From: an uncultured Actinomycetes bacterium
GTDB taxonomy: Bacteria; Actinomycetota; Actinomycetes; Nanopelagicales; Nanopelagicaceae
Direction: 5' to 3'
Length of the DNA stretch: 64,000 nucleotides
NCBI GenBank assembly: GCA_937876245.1
Contig: CALEGP010000038.1
Coordinates: 124,001-188,000 of the forward strand
Shown: one piece after another, positions 1 through 9,475 of the stretch
How positions within the stretch are numbered: the first letter of the stretch is position 1
Layout of the letters: the number at the start of each line of letters is the position of its first letter
Translations under genes and position numbers: made by a program
The notes under the pieces: model-generated
The model's database searches: none
Told to the model about the DNA's origin: nothing
What the model saw: only the letters and a program-made list of their open reading frames with translations

Positions 1-11
1 AGACTACGAAT

Positions 12-1964
12 ATGTCGAATTATCTTGGCGGTATTGGTGCTCCTGCCGACCTAGCCGAGCTTTCATATTCGCAACTCTCTGAGTTGAGCGCTGAAATTAG
101 GAATTTTTTAATCGAGAAAGTTTCAAAGAGCGGTGGTCATCTCGGGCCTAATTTAGGTGTTGTTGAGTTAACAATTGCGATCCATCGGGTATTTGAATCA
201 CCTAAGGACACGATTGTGTTTGATACTGGTCATCAAAGTTATGTTCATAAACTTTTGACAGGGCGAATTTCTGGTTTTGATAAGTTGCGCCAGAGAGGCG
301 GTCTTGCCGGTTATCCAAACCGCGCAGAAAGTGAACACGATGTGATAGAAAATTCGCATGCATCGACTGCGCTTTCTTGGGCCGATGGAATCGCGCGAGG
401 AAACTTGATTAAAGGCGATAGAGAGAAAGTTGTTGCATGTGTAGTGGGGGATGGCGCGCTAACTGGCGGAATGTCTTGGGAGGCGCTCAATAACATTGCC
501 TCTAGTGAAAATCTTAAACTTGTGGTGATAGTAAATGACAATGAACGTTCCTATTCTCCGACAATCGGTGGACTTGCAACTTATCTCTCGACTCTGCGGA
601 CTACGAGTGGTTATGAAAAATTTTTGGACTGGGGTAAAGGAATTCTCGAAAAGACCCCTGTTGTAGGAGCGCCAATATATGAAACTCTTCACGGAGTTAA
701 AAAAGGGATTAAGGACATTGTCGCGCCACAAGGAATGTTTGAGGATCTAGGGCTGAAATATATTGGACCGGTCGATGGTCACGATATTGAAGCGATGGAG
801 AAGGCGTTTGAACAAGCTAAGAATTTTGGTGCTCCAGTGCTGGTACACGTCATCACCGAGAAAGGCCGGGGCCACGCACCTGCCCTTAATGATGCAGCGG
901 AAAAATTTCATGCTGTTGGAGTCGTAGACCCAGAAACAGGAATTCCAATCTCTAAGCCTGAACCAAGTTGGACGAGCGTGTTTGCCGATGAAATTTGTGA
1001 AATCGGAAGCCAACGGCAGGATGTAGTGGTTCTTACAGCGGCAATGCTTGGACCAACTGGACTAGATAAATTTGCTGAAAGCTTTCCAAATCGAGTGTTC
1101 GATGTCGGTATCGCAGAACAACATGCGGCTACGAGCGCGGCGGGAATGGCATTTACAGGGCTTCATCCAGTTGTTGCGATTTATTCGACATTCTTGAATC
1201 GTGCCTTCGACCAGTTGCTATTGGATGTCGCACTTCATAAGGCTGGGGTAACTTTCGTACTGGATCGCGCCGGAGTTACTGGGGATGATGGCCCTTCACA
1301 CCATGGAATTTGGGATCTTGCCTTAACCGGAATTGTTCCAAGGTTATGGGTAGCAGCGCCAAGAGATGGCGCAACACTTAGAGAAGCGCTAGGAGAAGCT
1401 TTGGAAATTTCTGACGCCCCATCTTTAATTCGCTTCCCAAAAGGAGCCGTCGGGGCAGATATTCCAGCCTTTGAACGACGAGATGGAATGGATGTTCTCT
1501 ACCGTGGCGAAAGCGCGGATATCCTTCTCGTGAGCGTAGGAGCAATGGCAAAAATTTGCGTGGAAGCGGCTTCGCAGGCATACCGCGAGGGTGTTGGAGT
1601 GACAGTAATCGATCCGCGATGGGTTAAACCAATATCTGAAAGTTTACTTACTATGGCACGAAGATATAAATGCGTTGTTGTAGTTGAGGATGGAATTCGC
1701 CATGGTGGTATTGCTAGCACAATTTCTGAAATGTTTAGAGATGCTGACTTGAACCTTCCGATTCACTCAATTGGGGTCCCACTTGAATTCATTGAGCATG
1801 CCAAACGGAGCGAAGTTTTAGCAGATCTTGGATTGACCGCGCAGAACATCACGCGACAATTGGTGACTTGGAGCAGTTTGCTGAAAGATGAAATAACGAG
1901 TGGAGTTATGCCAGAGAAGCAACACCTGGTTGATGAAAGCGCTGACTACAAACCTCTTCACTAA
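12..1964 (+). CDS. dxs: 1-deoxy-D-xylulose-5-phosphate synthase
   Basis: Thiamine-diphosphate enzyme that condenses pyruvate with glyceraldehyde 3-phosphate, the first step of the cytosolic MEP isoprenoid pathway. Visible family motifs are the N-terminal GGHLGPNLG (His43), [10 protein letters not shown] (His74), the ThDP/Mg motif GDGALTGG with NDN near residues 146-177, and [15 protein letters not shown] in the pyrimidine-binding domain. The 650 residues are slightly longer than usual because of a hydrophilic tail of about 30 residues. That tail is encoded in a 59-bp tail-to-tail overlap with the neighbouring fadB-like gene. The ATG lies 11 bases from the window edge, so its promoter is outside. 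Assignment is very secure. Confidence 0.97.
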   Translation: MSNYLGGIGAPADLAELSYSQLSELSAEIRNFLIEKVSKSGGHLGPNLGVVELTIAIHRVFESPKDTIVFDTGHQSYVHKLLTGRISGFDKLRQRGGLAGYPNRAESEHDVIENSHASTALSWADGIARGNLIKGDREKVVACVVGDGALTGGMSWEALNNIASSENLKLVVIVNDNERSYSPTIGGLATYLSTLRTTSGYEKFLDWGKGILEKTPVVGAPIYETLHGVKKGIKDIVAPQGMFEDLGLKYIGPVDGHDIEAMEKAFEQAKNFGAPVLVHVITEKGRGHAPALNDAAEKFHAVGVVDPETGIPISKPEPSWTSVFADEICEIGSQRQDVVVLTAAMLGPTGLDKFAESFPNRVFDVGIAEQHAATSAAGMAFTGLHPVVAIYSTFLNRAFDQLLLDVALHKAGVTFVLDRAGVTGDDGPSHHGIWDLALTGIVPRLWVAAPRDGATLREALGEALEISDAPSLIRFPKGAVGADIPAFERRDGMDVLYRGESADILLVSVGAMAKICVEAASQAYREGVGVTVIDPRWVKPISESLLTMARRYKCVVVVEDGIRHGGIASTISEMFRDADLNLPIHSIGVPLEFIEHAKRSEVLADLGLTAQNITRQLVTWSSLLKDEITSGVMPEKQHLVDESADYKPLH

Positions 1965-4014
1965 TTCCAGTTCTATCTAGATAAGGCAGGATCCCCCCCA
2001 AGTGGAGAGGCCAACCACAACCAAGCAACATGCAGATATCAATTTCAGAGGCGGTCGAAACGACGCCTTCATCCAACATCATTCGAGCCTCACTGGCCAG
2101 CGCCGATAGCGCTCTTATCCGAACTTGCTCTGCAGTAGATGGGCTAGTACCAGTTTTTAAAAGTGCCAGAGCCGCAGGGTTTATAGATTGCACTCCGGAT
2201 TCATTTTTAAGATAGAAACTCTTTACCCCATTGTCGACGAAAGCTTGCATAGTTGGCGAGATACGGTAACGCTCGCCCAAATTCTTATTTAGAGTTTTGG
2301 CAACATGGTGCGCAACTCCTGGGCCAACTAATCCGAGCAATTCAAGTGATGTCATTGGCAGCCCTAGTGGTCTCATTGCAGCATCAGCGATGTCAGGGGG
2401 AGTGCCTTCGTCAATTGCATCTGTAATTTCGCCCATGAATCTAGTCAGAAGGCGATTAACCACGAAGGCGGGAGAGTCCTTTACAATAACCATTGTCTTC
2501 TTTAAAGTTTTGCCGATACTTACAGCGGTAGCAGTTGTTATATCATCGGTTGCAGGTGTCCTAGCAATTTCAAGCAGTGGCATTACTGCAACGGGATTGA
2601 AGAAATGAAAACCGATTAGGCGTTCAGGATTTGTCATTACTTCAGACATCTTTGTTACGGAAAGCGAAGAGGTGTTTGTAGCCAAGACGCACTCAATTGA
2701 TACAATTTTTTCAAGCTCGACAAATAAACTTTTCTTCAACTCTAGCTCTTCAAAAATTGCTTCAATCACAAAGGATGCGTCAGCAAAAATTGCTTTATCG
2801 GTAGAACCAGATACAAGAGAGCCCAACCGCGCTGCACTTTCGGCGCTCATACGCTTCTTCTCGACCAGCTTTGCCAGCTCGCCTCGAATATAAGCCAAGC
2901 CCTTATCAACGCGCTCTTGATCTAAATCAGTTATTACAACTGGGACTTTCAAATTACGCAGCATGATTAAAGCGAGTTGCGATGCCATTAGCCCAGCGCC
3001 TACCACCCCAACTTTTGCGACCTTTCGAGCTAGGGCGGCTTTTGGTGCGCCCTCAACTTTCTTTCGCTTCTTCTGAATCAGATTAAAAGCATAGAGCGAG
3101 GCACGAAGTGGATTGCTCATCGCCAAACTTGCCAGATCAATATCTTCAGCGTCAAAACCAGCACCCAAAGTATTTGTTCGCGCAGCTGCAATTAAATTTA
3201 AGGCTTTGATAGCTTGTGGAATTTCTGCGCCACCATATTTCTTTGCAACAGCCCCTTGGCCAACTGCAATCGCCTGGCTCCAGGCCGCCTCATCTTTAGT
3301 ATGGTCTGCGCGTTCAATCTTCTTTGAACCATTTAAAACTGAAGCCGCAAATTTTATTGAGTTCTCTAAGAAATCTGAAGGTTCAAAGACCACATCTGCG
3401 ACACCAAGTGCCAAGGCATCTTTAGCCTTCATCATTGTGTTGTTATTTAGCGCATTTAGGATTATCACCTGAACCGCATTTGCTGGCCCAATTAACTTAG
3501 GCAAAATTGTTGCCCCACCCCATCCTGGAACTAAGCCTAAGAAGACCTCTGGAAGTCCAGTGAATGCAGTTGATGCAACGCTGCGATATTTGCAGTGAAG
3601 CGCTACTTCAAGCCCACCACCAAGTGCTAGACCATTTACAAATGCAAAGGTTGGCTTCTTGCTCTCGCCGAATCTACGGAAAACATCATGGCCAAGTTTT
3701 CCAATTGCTAGGGCTTGCTTCGTGTCACTCAAGAAAGAGATTCCAGATAAATCCGCACCAGCCGCAAAAATAAATGGTTTACCTGTAATTGCAATCGCAA
3801 CTGAAGGACTTGCTTCAGCAACTGTAATTGCCTCATTTAGCGCAGCTAAGGAGTTAGGACCAAAAGTATTTGGTCGATTGTGATCAAACCCGTTATCTAA
3901 AGTGATTAGTGAGAGAGTTCCGGTATGACCAAATGGTGCTAAATCAATTTCGCGAACATGCGCCGCAGTTACTACCTCTTCCGGCGCACCTTGAGGCAAC
4001 TTAAGATCACTCAT
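1906..4014 (-). CDS. fadB: Fatty oxidation complex alpha subunit (enoyl-CoA hydratase / 3-hydroxyacyl-CoA dehydrogenase)
   Basis: Bifunctional beta-oxidation enzyme, cytosolic, that hydrates enoyl-CoA and oxidises the 3-hydroxyacyl-CoA. Residues 30-210 are a crotonase domain with the oxyanion and acid/base pattern [10 protein letters not shown] (Glu136) and GLPEVFLG (Glu156). A Rossmann NAD-binding domain starts near 335 ([10 protein letters not shown]), followed by ATNTSSLS and GFHFFNPV with catalytic His470, then the C-terminal dehydrogenase domains. The chosen ATG at 4014 gives 702 residues and overlaps the thiolase stop as TAATG, preceded by AAGGTGG as ribosome binding site. An in-frame start 27 codons upstream lies inside the thiolase gene and is less likely. 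The 3' end runs 59 bp into dxs. Confidence 0.95.
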   Translation of the reverse strand: MSDLKLPQGAPEEVVTAAHVREIDLAPFGHTGTLSLITLDNGFDHNRPNTFGPNSLAALNEAITVAEASPSVAIAITGKPFIFAAGADLSGISFLSDTKQALAIGKLGHDVFRRFGESKKPTFAFVNGLALGGGLEVALHCKYRSVASTAFTGLPEVFLGLVPGWGGATILPKLIGPANAVQVIILNALNNNTMMKAKDALALGVADVVFEPSDFLENSIKFAASVLNGSKKIERADHTKDEAAWSQAIAVGQGAVAKKYGGAEIPQAIKALNLIAAARTNTLGAGFDAEDIDLASLAMSNPLRASLYAFNLIQKKRKKVEGAPKAALARKVAKVGVVGAGLMASQLALIMLRNLKVPVVITDLDQERVDKGLAYIRGELAKLVEKKRMSAESAARLGSLVSGSTDKAIFADASFVIEAIFEELELKKSLFVELEKIVSIECVLATNTSSLSVTKMSEVMTNPERLIGFHFFNPVAVMPLLEIARTPATDDITTATAVSIGKTLKKTMVIVKDSPAFVVNRLLTRFMGEITDAIDEGTPPDIADAAMRPLGLPMTSLELLGLVGPGVAHHVAKTLNKNLGERYRISPTMQAFVDNGVKSFYLKNESGVQSINPAALALLKTGTSPSTAEQVRIRALSALASEARMMLDEGVVSTASEIDICMLLGCGWPLHLGGILPYLDRTGISEEVCSQRFHQPGVASLA

Positions 4015-5216
4015 TATTTCGCCACCTTGGCAGATGAACCATTGAAATGTGGGTTCTCCCAGATGATGCTGCCACCCATTCCAAGTCCGATACACATTGT
4101 GGTTAGCCCGTATTGAACTTCTGGGTGTTCTTCAAAGCCGCGTGCCAGGTTAATCATTAAACGGACACCGGATGATGCAAGTGGATGGCCAACTGCAATC
4201 GCGCCACCGTATTGATTAACTCGGGCGTCATCATCGGCAATTCCGAAGTGATCGAGAAATGAGAGAACTTGAATCGCAAAGGCTTCGTTGATTTCGAACA
4301 GACCAATATCTGAAATTGTTAATCCAGCTTTTGCCAAGGCCTTAATCGTGCTTGGCACTGGGCCATATCCCATGATTTCTGGTGCAACACCAGCAAAGGC
4401 GAATGAAACTAACTTCGCTTTAATTCCAAGTCCGAGTTCATTTGCTTTTGATTCACTTGCCAGGATCGCAGCAGTTGCGCCGTCATTTAAACCGGCTGCG
4501 TTTCCTGCAGTGACATTTCCCATTGGTCGAAAAGGTGTTTTAAGGGCAGCAAGTCCCTCAACGGTTGTTCCTGGCCTTGGTGGTTCATCAACAGTTGCCA
4601 TGCCCCAGCCAAGTTCGACAGAACGGACAGCAACTGGAATTAAATCTCGTTGAATTTTCCCGGCTGTGTAAGCAGCAGCAGTTTTATTCTGTGATGCAAC
4701 TGCATATGCATCGGCTCGCGCTTTTGTTAAATGTGGAAATTTGTCATGCAATCTCTCCGCTGTCATTCCCATCTGTAGGGCATCGGTATCAACTAATTTT
4801 TCAGCTAAGTATCGTGGGTTTGGGTCCATACCTTCGCCCATTGGATGATTGCCCATATGTTCAACGCCACCTGCAATTGCAATGTCATATTGACCCATGG
4901 CGATTGCACCAGAAACAGTTGTTACAGCAGTTAGTGCACCTGCGCACCAACGATCGATCGAATATCCAGGAACGCTATCTGGAATTCCGGCAAGCAGGGA
5001 AACGCTCCGTCCGATATTCATTCCCTGATCACCGGTTTGGGTTGCCGCAGCAATGGCGACCTCATCGATAGCTTCCGGCAAAACTTTAGGGTTTCTTTCC
5101 AGCAAGCCACGCAAAGTTCTTACCATGATGTCGTCTGCTCTTGTTTGCGAATATAAACTTCCCGCTTTTCCAAATGGCGATCTGACGGCATCTACGAGAA
5201 CGACACGTTCATTCAT
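4014..5216 (-). CDS. fadA: Acetyl-CoA C-acyltransferase (thiolase)
   Basis: Thiolytic cleavage of 3-ketoacyl-CoA, last step of the beta-oxidation cycle; partner of the downstream bifunctional enzyme. All three catalytic elements are present: nucleophile Cys91 in DRWCAGAL, His344 in AVGHPLASSG and the second Cys375 in MCIGLGMGG, plus the NEAFA loop. Length 400 is normal. It is first in a two-gene operon and is coupled to fadB by a one-base stop/start overlap. The upstream 110 bp carry a perfect 12-bp palindrome and two copies of a 14-bp direct repeat, which suggests regulation by fatty acid status; the regulator is unknown. Confidence 0.95.
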   Translation of the reverse strand: MNERVVLVDAVRSPFGKAGSLYSQTRADDIMVRTLRGLLERNPKVLPEAIDEVAIAAATQTGDQGMNIGRSVSLLAGIPDSVPGYSIDRWCAGALTAVTTVSGAIAMGQYDIAIAGGVEHMGNHPMGEGMDPNPRYLAEKLVDTDALQMGMTAERLHDKFPHLTKARADAYAVASQNKTAAAYTAGKIQRDLIPVAVRSVELGWGMATVDEPPRPGTTVEGLAALKTPFRPMGNVTAGNAAGLNDGATAAILASESKANELGLGIKAKLVSFAFAGVAPEIMGYGPVPSTIKALAKAGLTISDIGLFEINEAFAIQVLSFLDHFGIADDDARVNQYGGAIAVGHPLASSGVRLMINLARGFEEHPEVQYGLTTMCIGLGMGGSIIWENPHFNGSSAKVAK

Positions 5217-5232
5217 CTTTACTCATTTCATG

Positions 5233-5262
5233 AATCAAGGTTGAGATAAATCAAGGTTGAGA
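5233..5262. repeat. 14-bp direct repeat in the thiolase promoter region
   Basis: AATCAAGGTTGAGA occurs at 5233-5246 and again at 5249-5262, a 16-bp period, just upstream of the thiolase ATG. The copies are identical. It could be a tandem regulator site or a leader duplication. Confidence 0.75.
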
Positions 5263-5297
5263 GAGAGCCTCAAAATATCAAGAAACTGCCTATATGT

Positions 5298-5309
5298 TAC
5301 TCATGAGTA
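5298..5309. promoter_or_regulatory. 12-bp palindrome, candidate operator of the fadA-fadB operon
   Basis: TACTCATGAGTA is a perfect palindrome 82 bp upstream of the thiolase start. Dimeric TetR/GntR-type fatty-acid regulators bind palindromes of this kind. No regulator gene is adjacent, so the identity of the binding protein is open. Confidence 0.5.
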
Positions 5310-5326
5310 GGAAAAAAAGAAAATAG

Positions 5327-6145
5327 CTAAGCGGAAATTTTCTGCGCTTTTCTCCCAGGCAGCAGATAAATTGCCAGAGTTATAGCCAAATATGCGCCCC
5401 ATATAACGAACTGGAGGTATGAAGTCGTTGTGTCAAACCCAAAAGTACCGCCCATGAGTGCTGCCAAAATTGAATCAGGCGCTATCCAATGGGTCACATC
5501 CCATATGAAAGCATCTGGGCCAGGCAACCAACCAACTTCTTGGAACTCATGGACCCCGTAGGAGAAAACTCCAGCAGCTATGACTATTAGCGCAACTCCA
5601 GTTATCATAAAGAATTTACCTAAGTTCATCTTGATTGAACGGCTATAAATTAGATAGCCAAGCGCAACGGCGCTGGCTAATCCAGTTATAAGTCCTATTG
5701 TCACAGGTGCTCGTTCGGCAACTGCTTGAAAGTTGCTGTAGATAAATAGCGCGGTCTCAAGTCCCTCTCGAGCAACTGCAAAGAATGCAGCCAGAGCTAA
5801 GGCCAGTGGTCCAGCTAGTAAAGCCTTGTCTACCTTTCCCTGTAATTCATTCTTTAGGGTTCTTGCTGTTCGCTTCATCCAGAAGACCATCCAAGTGACT
5901 AGTGCGACTGCAGCAAAAGAAGTAGCACCAGCAAATATTTGCTTACTTTGATCTGTTAATTGCGCTGAGGTGAAGCTCAGTACGGCCCCAACTGCAAGAC
6001 TCAGAAGTATTGAGATGCCAACCCCAATCCAGAGCGGCTTCAATAATTGGCGGCGATTAGTTTTGACTACATAGGCAACGAAAATTCCGACGATAAGTGA
6101 GGCCTCTAGGCCTTCACGGAGTGCGATCAGGAATGTACTTAACAT
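5327..6145 (-). CDS. FTR1-family iron permease
   Basis: Membrane permease of the FTR1/EfeU family, which moves ferric iron across the cytoplasmic membrane. Two REGLE iron-binding motifs are visible, REGLEA at residues 10-15 and REGLE at 126-130, each inside a hydrophobic helix; about seven membrane segments fill the 272 residues. The usual partners EfeO and EfeB are not next to it, so it may act alone or with genes elsewhere. Translation starts at 6145 directly behind a TAGGCT hexamer with a 6-nt gap and no Shine-Dalgarno sequence, so the mRNA is probably leaderless. The left part of that promoter resembles half of an IdeR/DtxR box. Confidence 0.9.
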   Translation of the reverse strand: MLSTFLIALREGLEASLIVGIFVAYVVKTNRRQLLKPLWIGVGISILLSLAVGAVLSFTSAQLTDQSKQIFAGATSFAAVALVTWMVFWMKRTARTLKNELQGKVDKALLAGPLALALAAFFAVAREGLETALFIYSNFQAVAERAPVTIGLITGLASAVALGYLIYSRSIKMNLGKFFMITGVALIVIAAGVFSYGVHEFQEVGWLPGPDAFIWDVTHWIAPDSILAALMGGTFGFDTTTSYLQFVIWGAYLAITLAIYLLPGRKAQKISA

Positions 6146-6151
6146 GGTGCT

Positions 6152-6157
6152 AGCCTA
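6152..6157 (-). promoter_or_regulatory. Leaderless -10 element of the FTR1 permease
   Basis: TAGGCT ends 6 nt before the ATG at 6145. The surrounding TTAGGCTAGC matches nine of ten bases of the left half of the IdeR/DtxR consensus; the right half matches poorly. Confidence 0.65.
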
Positions 6158-6197
6158 AAACAACTCGCTGGATTTACGCAACTTAAGCGTTGCGTAA

Positions 6198-7478
6198 TTA
6201 GTCACTCTCGCGGATTGGCCTTTCACCTTCAGTTACTTCTTCTGGTGCGACCTCGACGATAAGAGGCTCAATTTCGGACAAGATCCCGGCTATAGGCCCA
6301 GTAGTGAGTGCAATTTGCCAGGGCCTAGCTCCGTATTGAGCAAGCTCGTTTTCGATGAATTTAGGACGATCTTCTTCATTTTCCGGAGGCGCTGGCCAGC
6401 AGACTCTTCTTAGCGCTTCAGGTGAGAGCAGGTTTTCGGTAGGCATCGAATTATCTAGAGCACATTGGATTATCACCGCTTTGGCATGAGTCAGCCTGGC
6501 ATAGCCAAGAGGATTTCTAGATTGCCACATTTTTGGAGGGGGCAGACCTTCTGATGCGATTCGTAACTTCGGTAGATCCTCACCTTCAAGACCTTGCGCT
6601 CTCTCAAAGATTTCAAACCATTGCTCAAATGGCATATCGGTAAGTCTGGTTCGTCTAAGTAGAGCCTTCTTAAAATCCCCAAATCCTTTTGGTGGTTTGG
6701 TAGCAATCAAAAGCAGCGTCTCGTCGTTAAAAACTCTGCCTGGAGCAAGATCTATTGATTTTGCAAATTCATCTCGGGCAAACCAGAGCTCACGAATTAT
6801 CGCTAACATTTTAGGATCCCTGACTTTATGCATGCCGGATGTTCGTCGCCATGGTTCTTTTCTAGCTTGGGCAGCGGGGGTAGCTAATATTGCCGAAAAG
6901 TCCTCAATTGCCCAGGTAAGTTTCCCATTTTCGATTAATAGTTTTTCAATCTCATCTCGAAGCTCAACCAAAAGTTCTACATCTAGAGCTGCATAATTGA
7001 GCCACTCGGGGCGAAGAGGTCGGATAGACCAGTCGACTGCACTATGTTCCTTGGCGAGAGTTACGCCAAGTAGCTGTTCGGTTAGTGGCCCGAGGCCAAC
7101 TCGCTCACATCCAGCAATTCGTCCGGCTAGCTCCGTGTCAAAAATGCGCTTTGGATTTATTCCAAGTTCACGAAGTGAGGGGAGATCTTGAGTGGAAGCA
7201 TGAATAATCCATTCTTCATCTGCGAAAGTTTCATTCAGCTCATTCCAGCGCTCGCTATCTCCAACAGCAATTGGGTCGATGAGATGGAGTCCTCCGTCCT
7301 TTCGCTTAATTTGAATCAAATAAGCCCGAGCAAAATATTTATAACCTGATGCCCGTTCGACATCGATGGCAATAGGGCCACTTCCTTTCTTTAATTCCGC
7401 AACCATTTGGGCAAGCGAATCCGAGCTATCAATTAAATCGGGAACACCACCCGAGGGTGCTAGTAGTGGCTCTGCCAT
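6198..7478 (-). CDS. rnd: Ribonuclease D (3'-5' exoribonuclease with HRDC domain)
   Basis: DEDD-family exonuclease of tRNA 3' maturation or RNA turnover. Exo I shows Asp39 and Glu41 in IAIDVERA, Exo II HASTQDLPSL with Asp97, and Exo III YAALD at 162-166. An HRDC nucleic-acid-binding domain follows at about 215-290 (RELWFARDEFAK). The 426 residues match actinobacterial RNase D. The start overlaps the stop of the DUF3000 gene as TAATG, so the two are translationally coupled; this pairing is familiar from other actinobacteria. Confidence 0.93.
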   Translation of the reverse strand: MAEPLLAPSGGVPDLIDSSDSLAQMVAELKKGSGPIAIDVERASGYKYFARAYLIQIKRKDGGLHLIDPIAVGDSERWNELNETFADEEWIIHASTQDLPSLRELGINPKRIFDTELAGRIAGCERVGLGPLTEQLLGVTLAKEHSAVDWSIRPLRPEWLNYAALDVELLVELRDEIEKLLIENGKLTWAIEDFSAILATPAAQARKEPWRRTSGMHKVRDPKMLAIIRELWFARDEFAKSIDLAPGRVFNDETLLLIATKPPKGFGDFKKALLRRTRLTDMPFEQWFEIFERAQGLEGEDLPKLRIASEGLPPPKMWQSRNPLGYARLTHAKAVIIQCALDNSMPTENLLSPEALRRVCWPAPPENEEDRPKFIENELAQYGARPWQIALTTGPIAGILSEIEPLIVEVAPEEVTEGERPIRESD

Positions 7479-8017
7479 TATCTGCTACGACTTAGCTGGG
7501 TCACGCCATTTGGTATTGGCGCAAGCCCAGCAGACATTTCCAAAAGCTCAATCCAGGCACGGACATGGTTAGCAAGGTTGGTAGCTGAGGTGGGTGTCCA
7601 GGAGGCCCGAACTTCTAGTTCGCTAGCTTCGGCCAAATTCTCTAAAGTTCCAAATGAAGCACTTGCGACTTTAGTTACCGTGCCACTCGGCGCCGTGTAA
7701 TCACAATCATTTTTCTTAAGAGATTCCATAAGCCAGGTCCAACCAATATTGCAAAGCATTGGATCGGCAGCCATTTCATTGTCGATTGCCGCTCTAACAA
7801 AAGTCACGCACCTAAATTTTCCAGACCAACCCTCTTGGCCGTCAGGATCGTGGAGGAGAACGAATCGCCCAGTTGCGGCATCGTCAGCTACATCAGCAGT
7901 AATTGCCAAAGCAAATGGTGCAAGTTTTTGAGGAGCTGGAACTTCATCCAAAAATATTTCTGATCTAGGTTTTACCGCTCGAATTTGTGCTGCGATATCA
8001 TCAAACCTTGTATTCAT
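7478..8017 (-). CDS. DUF3000 family protein
   Basis: Conserved actinobacterial protein of unknown function. It matches the family in pattern: an N-terminal VPAPQKLAPFALA segment, the LHDPDGQEGWSGKFR core and the MLCNIGWTWLMESL segment. No signal peptide or membrane helix is seen, so it should be cytosolic. It is the first gene of a two-gene operon with RNase D. The start at 8017 lies 6 nt behind a TACCAT hexamer, pointing to a leaderless transcript. Function cannot be inferred beyond a possible link to RNA metabolism from its partner. Confidence 0.88.
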   Translation of the reverse strand: MNTRFDDIAAQIRAVKPRSEIFLDEVPAPQKLAPFALAITADVADDAATGRFVLLHDPDGQEGWSGKFRCVTFVRAAIDNEMAADPMLCNIGWTWLMESLKKNDCDYTAPSGTVTKVASASFGTLENLAEASELEVRASWTPTSATNLANHVRAWIELLEMSAGLAPIPNGVTQLSRSR

Positions 8018-8023
8018 GAGACG

Positions 8024-8029
8024 ATGGTA
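8024..8029 (-). promoter_or_regulatory. Leaderless -10 element of the DUF3000-rnd operon
   Basis: TACCAT lies exactly 6 nt before the ATG at 8017; no Shine-Dalgarno sequence is present. Confidence 0.65.
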
Positions 8030-8084
8030 AGGCGTTTAGCACCAATACCCATGAAGGCGCGAGCGACTTAACTCTCACTTGCAG

Positions 8085-8090
8085 TAACCT
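8085..8090 (+). promoter_or_regulatory. Leaderless -10 element of the EamA transporter gene
   Basis: TAACCT lies exactly 6 nt before the ATG at 8097; no Shine-Dalgarno sequence is present. Confidence 0.65.
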
Positions 8091-8096
8091 CGCGGA

Positions 8097-8936
8097 ATGG
8101 CGGTGGTACTAGCTCTCTTATCGAGCGTTCTCTGGGGTACGGCAGATTATTTGGGCGGCAATCTGACAAAACGATTTAAGGCAATTGCTGTTACTGGAGT
8201 TTCTCAGGCTTTTGGGCTCGTATTCGGTCTAATTTTAGTTTTCAGCAGCCATTCTTTTCAATCTCCTAACTTAAGTTGGGATGGATATTTTTTGCCAGCG
8301 GTTGGGGCAGGGATCGCAGGATTTCTTGGACTTGTTTCTTTCTATTCTGGACTTGCAACCGGGCGAATGGGAGTTGTCTCACCGATAAGTACTTTAAGTG
8401 CAGTGATTCCGCTCTCGGTTGCTTTCATTAGTGGTGAACGGGCAACATCGATTCAGATCATGGGAATGTGCATCGCAATCTTTGGCGCCTTCTGCGCATC
8501 AGGTCCGGATATCGTTAAGGGTCTGCCATTAAAACCCCTCCTATTTGGTTTAGGGGCTGCCCTTGGTTTTGGAATCGCGCTTACATTTATGGCCCAAGGT
8601 GCGAAAACAAACTCTCTTCTGACCATGACTTCGATGCGCGTTGCATCAGTTGGTGTCTGTATTTTAATTGCCCTAAAAGCTAGAACGATAGGCGGCTTCA
8701 AATACAATGACCTAAAACTGCTCATGGCAGTGGGAGTGATTGATTTCTTGGCAAATTTATTATTGGGAGTTGCAACTACAAAGGGTCTCGTTTCTGTTGC
8801 CATGGTATTGGGTTCACTTTTCCCTATAGTCACAGCGCTCTTGGCCTATAAATTCTTGCAGGAACGGCTACACAGAATTCAATATGCTGGAATATTTTTT
8901 GCGGTCAGCGGTGTAGCTCTTATCTCTCTAGGTTAG
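8097..8936 (+). CDS. EamA-type drug/metabolite transporter
   Basis: Inner-membrane permease of the DMT superfamily. The 279 residues form about ten hydrophobic helices arranged as two EamA repeats, with the repeat boundary near residue 140; the C-terminal repeat ends in a typical FLQERLHRIQYAGI pattern. The substrate cannot be told from sequence. The gene is monocistronic, starts behind a leaderless-type hexamer, and shares its stop (nested TTAG, 4 bp) with the convergent RibD-like gene. Confidence 0.88.
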   Translation: MAVVLALLSSVLWGTADYLGGNLTKRFKAIAVTGVSQAFGLVFGLILVFSSHSFQSPNLSWDGYFLPAVGAGIAGFLGLVSFYSGLATGRMGVVSPISTLSAVIPLSVAFISGERATSIQIMGMCIAIFGAFCASGPDIVKGLPLKPLLFGLGAALGFGIALTFMAQGAKTNSLLTMTSMRVASVGVCILIALKARTIGGFKYNDLKLLMAVGVIDFLANLLLGVATTKGLVSVAMVLGSLFPIVTALLAYKFLQERLHRIQYAGIFFAVSGVALISLG

Positions 8937-9433
8937 TTCTTTATGAGTATCAAGAAATTATCATCGCCACTTTTTTCACTACTTGTAATTGTGAATTCTC
9001 GCGTCAACTGATTTAAATCGTAAATATTTTCTCCACCCGCTTGAGAATTAATAGTTAAGTAGAGCTCATCTATCAGCTCTGCTGCTAGTAATTTAACCAG
9101 TAAGTTAATTCCTCCTTCAATCAATATATTGCCAGGAAATTCAATTTGTGCTTTTGCTACAGCTTCGACCGGGTCCAGTTGCCAAACTTCTAAATTTGGG
9201 TTCGCTAGTACTTCATCTGGAATTTGGTTCTTGAGCGTAAGAATTACCAAGGGGAGTGGCGTCTTTGCGTAGGGCTCATTTCGAGCTGTATTGCCACCTA
9301 TTAAGATGACAGATGCCCTTTTGCGCAATTCATGAAAGCGCAGCCTGTCGAGCTTTGAGCTCAGGGCGCTACTAGAGCCTCGTATGGAGGTACTTCCATC
9401 CGCGCCCATCACCAGATTCGCCATGACTACCAT
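8933..9433 (-). CDS. RibD C-terminal-like (DHFR-fold) reductase
   Basis: Pyrimidine reductase family protein with a dihydrofolate-reductase-like fold; relatives reduce the ribosyl side chain of a riboflavin precursor or unknown substrates with NAD(P)H. Seen are NLVMGADGSTS near the N terminus, the VILIGGNTARNEPY motif (GxxTxRxE pattern) and ILIEGGINLL (GG motif of the cofactor pocket). At 166 residues it is shorter than many actinobacterial homologues, mainly at the N terminus. The TACGGT hexamer 6 nt upstream supports the ATG at 9433 rather than a later one. It is outside any riboflavin operon, so involvement in riboflavin synthesis is unproven. Confidence 0.8.
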   Translation of the reverse strand: MVVMANLVMGADGSTSIRGSSSALSSKLDRLRFHELRKRASVILIGGNTARNEPYAKTPLPLVILTLKNQIPDEVLANPNLEVWQLDPVEAVAKAQIEFPGNILIEGGINLLVKLLAAELIDELYLTINSQAGGENIYDLNQLTREFTITSSEKSGDDNFLILIKN

Positions 9434-9439
9434 GCCTAA

Positions 9440-9445
9440 ACCGTA
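9440..9445 (-). promoter_or_regulatory. Leaderless -10 element of the RibD-like gene
   Basis: TACGGT lies exactly 6 nt before the ATG at 9433. It is 17 bp from the divergent TATCAT element, so the two promoters are back to back. Confidence 0.65.
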
Positions 9446-9462
9446 GTGTCAGTGGGGCCAAT

Positions 9463-9468
9463 TATCAT
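9463..9468 (+). promoter_or_regulatory. Leaderless -10 element of the small Cys-rich protein gene
   Basis: TATCAT lies 7 nt before the ATG at 9476. It argues for that ATG over the in-frame GTG at 9446, which has no ribosome binding site. Confidence 0.5.
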
Positions 9469-9475
9469 TTTACTT

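Noticed and set aside
2297..3883. Long plus-strand open frames opposite fadB and other genes
   Set aside because: They lie antisense to well-supported genes, have no family resemblance and no start signals.
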